51,757 bases of DNA from an uncultured Myxococcales bacterium (lineage in GTDB: Bacteria; Myxococcota_A; Polyangia; Polyangiales; Polyangiaceae): NCBI GenBank assembly GCA_937902985.1, contig CALFNG010000530.1, positions 1 through 51,757 on the forward strand, in the 5' to 3' direction. This document shows, piece by piece, positions 49,761-51,757 of the stretch. The notes beneath the pieces are model-generated. The model did no database searches, was not told where the DNA came from, and saw nothing but the letters and a program-made list of their open reading frames with translations. Each line of letters opens with the position of its first letter. Positions within the stretch are counted from its first letter, which is position 1. The position numbers were made by a program, and so were the translations under genes.

Positions 49761-51640
49761 CTCGCACGGGGGTTCGCGGCGCCGCCGTTCTCGCGGCGTC
49801 GATCGCGCTGGCCATGGCCGGCTCGCATCGCGGCGCCCTCGCCGCCGAGACCGAAGCGCTGAATGTCGCCCTCTGGGCCGATCGCGATGACGACGACGCC
49901 GACGGCCGGCCCGACGGAGACGGGCCGCGCGTCGCTCCCGCCGCGTGGGTCGATCTCGTGGCGGCCGACGGGCGCCTGACGGGAAGTACGCTCGACGTCG
50001 TCTCGGGCGGCGAGCACGCGCGGATCATCTTGCCCACGGGCGCTTCGCTCGGCTGGGGCACGCCGCTGCCTCCACGATCCTCGTTTCAGGGGCTCTCGCC
50101 CGGCCGGGTCGAGCTCATGGCCAGGGCGGGAGCGCACCGCATCAGGGTGACGCTCGACGTGCGCGGCCTCGGCCTTCGAGACGGCGAGGGCAGGGCGGTC
50201 GACCTGGCGCGGTCCCACGCGTCGCTCGAGAGGACCCCTCCGATGCGCGACGAAGGCGGCCCGGACGCGCCCTTCGACGACGTCGACGCGCTCCGGGTCG
50301 TCCTGGCGCTGCCCGACTCCGGTTCCGGTGTCGACGACGCGCACGAGGTCAGCGTCGAGTCCCTGAACGCGCAAGGCGCCCGGCTCGACGACCTCCCCCG
50401 GGTTCCGTTGAGCCCCTCGCGTTGCACGGCGCCCTTTGCGGACCTGGCCGACCTGGCCGGTATTCGTTGCTGGGCGAGCGCGCCTCTCCGCGCCGTTGCC
50501 GACGCGGTCGACCGCGATCACCCGCTCGTCCTCGGTCGTTCGATCAAGGCCGACCTCGGGGGCGCCCTCGTTTTCCGCAGCGGCGGCCACAAGGCGCAGA
50601 TGGTCCGCGTCCTCGGTCCACGCGACACGCCGGCGGGCCCCATCGGTCGCCTTCGGGCCACGCTGCGAGCGTTCGTCGTTCGCGTGACCCCGGGCGGCGC
50701 GCCCGCCGTCGGCGGGACCGACGCGGGCGCGATCGAGGCGCTCCGAGCGGAGCTCGCGTCGGCGTCGGCCATCTGGGGGCAGTGCGGGCTGACGTTCGGC
50801 GATCCCCGCGGCATCGAGGTCAAGCTCATGGACCCGCCGCCTTCGCACCTCGTTGCGGTCGGCGACGACCTCGGGCTCCTCGCGACCGGCGGAGAGATCC
50901 GGATCCGCGTCGACGGCAAGGGGATCAGCGTCCCTACGACCCCGGGCGAGAGCGCCGACCAGGTCGCCGAGAACCTGGTGCGCAGCGTCGAGCGGGCAGG
51001 GCTCCTCGCGGTCGTGTCGCCCAACGCGCGCATCGGGCCAGGCGTGACCTCCAGCGTCGACGTGTCTCTCCGACGCCGCGACGGCACCCTGCTCGCGGTC
51101 GAGACGCTGCCGGGGGCACCGCTGTCGACCGACCCGACGCTGAGCGTCCGGATCGGTTCGGTCGACATGTCCGACGGGCTCCAGCACTTCACCGACGTCG
51201 ACGCGATGGCGGGCACGCTCGAAGAGCGAACCCTGCTCAAGGCCATCGACAACCTCGATCCCGCGACGGTCGAAGTCGTCGTCGTGCCGCTCTTCGCCGG
51301 GGGCGGGCGAATCGGCGAGTCGTTCATCGGGAGCGATCTGTCGAGCGTGCGCAACGTCGTCTTGCTCGACCGCGCGGGCATCCGCGCGCGACAGAGCAGC
51401 CTCACGCTCGCCCACGAGCTCGGTCACGTGTTCCTCGATCTCCCGGGCCACCCCGACGACTACGGCGTCGATACGCCCACGCAGCTCATGGACTCCGACG
51501 CGGCCGATGCGTCGCCCTTCGGGCCCCGCCGCCTCACGCTCGACGAGTGCGCGCGCGCCCTCAGGCAGGCAGGTCCCAGCGCGCGCGTGCCGCTGCTCTC
51601 CGAGTGGCCGATCGCCCCGCTCCCGGTAGGCGTGCGCTAG
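49742..51640 (+). CDS. Exported zinc metalloprotease, HExxH type
   Basis: A 632-residue predicted exported protein. Residues 1-30 form a signal peptide: basic start R-T-G-V-R, hydrophobic A-A-V-L-A-A-S-I-A-L-A-M-A, then A-L-A-A-E. Near the C-terminus (about 51411-51470) is the zinc site L-A-H-E-L-G-H-V-F-L-D-L-P-G-H-P-D-D, whose H-E-x2-H-x5-G-H pattern fits a metzincin-like site; the downstream L-M-D-S-D provides the Met-turn-like segment. The long middle part is acidic and beta-rich and resembles no family I know. GTG 49742 follows GGTGGA and gives a proper signal peptide. Activity is likely but substrates are unknown. Confidence 0.8.
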   Translation: MGLARVARTGVRGAAVLAASIALAMAGSHRGALAAETEALNVALWADRDDDDADGRPDGDGPRVAPAAWVDLVAADGRLTGSTLDVVSGGEHARIILPTGASLGWGTPLPPRSSFQGLSPGRVELMARAGAHRIRVTLDVRGLGLRDGEGRAVDLARSHASLERTPPMRDEGGPDAPFDDVDALRVVLALPDSGSGVDDAHEVSVESLNAQGARLDDLPRVPLSPSRCTAPFADLADLAGIRCWASAPLRAVADAVDRDHPLVLGRSIKADLGGALVFRSGGHKAQMVRVLGPRDTPAGPIGRLRATLRAFVVRVTPGGAPAVGGTDAGAIEALRAELASASAIWGQCGLTFGDPRGIEVKLMDPPPSHLVAVGDDLGLLATGGEIRIRVDGKGISVPTTPGESADQVAENLVRSVERAGLLAVVSPNARIGPGVTSSVDVSLRRRDGTLLAVETLPGAPLSTDPTLSVRIGSVDMSDGLQHFTDVDAMAGTLEERTLLKAIDNLDPATVEVVVVPLFAGGGRIGESFIGSDLSSVRNVVLLDRAGIRARQSSLTLAHELGHVFLDLPGHPDDYGVDTPTQLMDSDAADASPFGPRRLTLDECARALRQAGPSARVPLLSEWPIAPLPVGVR

Positions 51641-51667
51641 ACCCATGCCGCTCTTTTAGGCGAAAGA

Positions 51668-51709
51668 GAGATTGGCCGCAGAGGCGCAGAGAGCGCAGAG
51701 GACAGAGGG
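51668..51709. repeat. Dispersed degenerate repeat GAGATTGGCCGCAGAG
   Basis: The element starts GAGATTGGCCGCAGAGG and runs into a GCGCAGAGAGCGCAGAG purine-rich tract. The same core appears at 28648-28684, and a shortened form (GAGATTGGCC) at 32746-32755. It looks like an intergenic repeat family. Confidence 0.5.
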
Positions 51710-51757
51710 TTTTGCGCGCGCTGGAGCGCAAAATAACGCAGATCGGATCCGCCGCGC

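Overview
The window is GC-rich DNA from a large bacterial genome, most likely a member of the Myxococcota (Polyangia/Sorangium-like). That placement is inferred from the strong G/C bias at third codon positions, the many secreted lipoproteins and TPR proteins with no obvious wider family, the dnaG-rpoD arrangement, and an isoleucyl-tRNA synthetase of unusual form. No tRNA, rRNA, CRISPR array, insertion sequence or prophage gene was seen; this looks like chromosomal core sequence interleaved with lineage-specific genes.

Layout. Bases 1-5134 (+) hold the end of a TPR protein, two overlapping lipoprotein genes and a TerB-like gene. A large TPR protein faces them on the minus strand (5207-7750). 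Then come dnaG and rpoD (8027-11781), a Cys-rich lipoprotein and an exported sulfatase-modifying-factor-type protein. A 42-bp tandem repeat block lies near 13978-14313. From 21681 back to 14331 the minus strand carries glycogen phosphorylase, aldehyde dehydrogenase, a CpsB-type phosphatase, a wrecked nucleotide-sugar dehydrogenase, a flippase-like membrane protein and a small exported protein. Bases 21859-28589 hold NUDIX, peptidase-like, YprB-type nuclease, class III aminotransferase and SprT-like genes. Around 29336-29752 is a small lipoprotein followed by the relic of an alpha/beta hydrolase.

rpsB-tsf (29978-31774) precede a NodB deacetylase, a membrane protein with a thioredoxin-like domain, an MlaF-type ATPase, a lipid A-type acyltransferase and the thiamine genes thiG and thiE. 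The most interesting region is 37904-44549: an alpha-oxoamine synthase, a ketosynthase plus a ketosynthase-like partner without its histidines, and, divergently, a fatty-acyl-AMP ligase and two acyl carrier proteins. Together these could activate a fatty acid, extend it on a carrier protein and join it to an amino acid to give an aminoketone lipid of the sphingoid type. The window ends with ileS, a HEAT-like protein and an exported zinc metalloprotease.

Two separate loci show genes destroyed by internal deletion with frameshift (nucleotide-sugar dehydrogenase, alpha/beta hydrolase). Several short in-frame tandem repeats (12, 12, 9, 11 and 42 bp) are scattered through the window, so recent slippage or recombination at short repeats appears common here.
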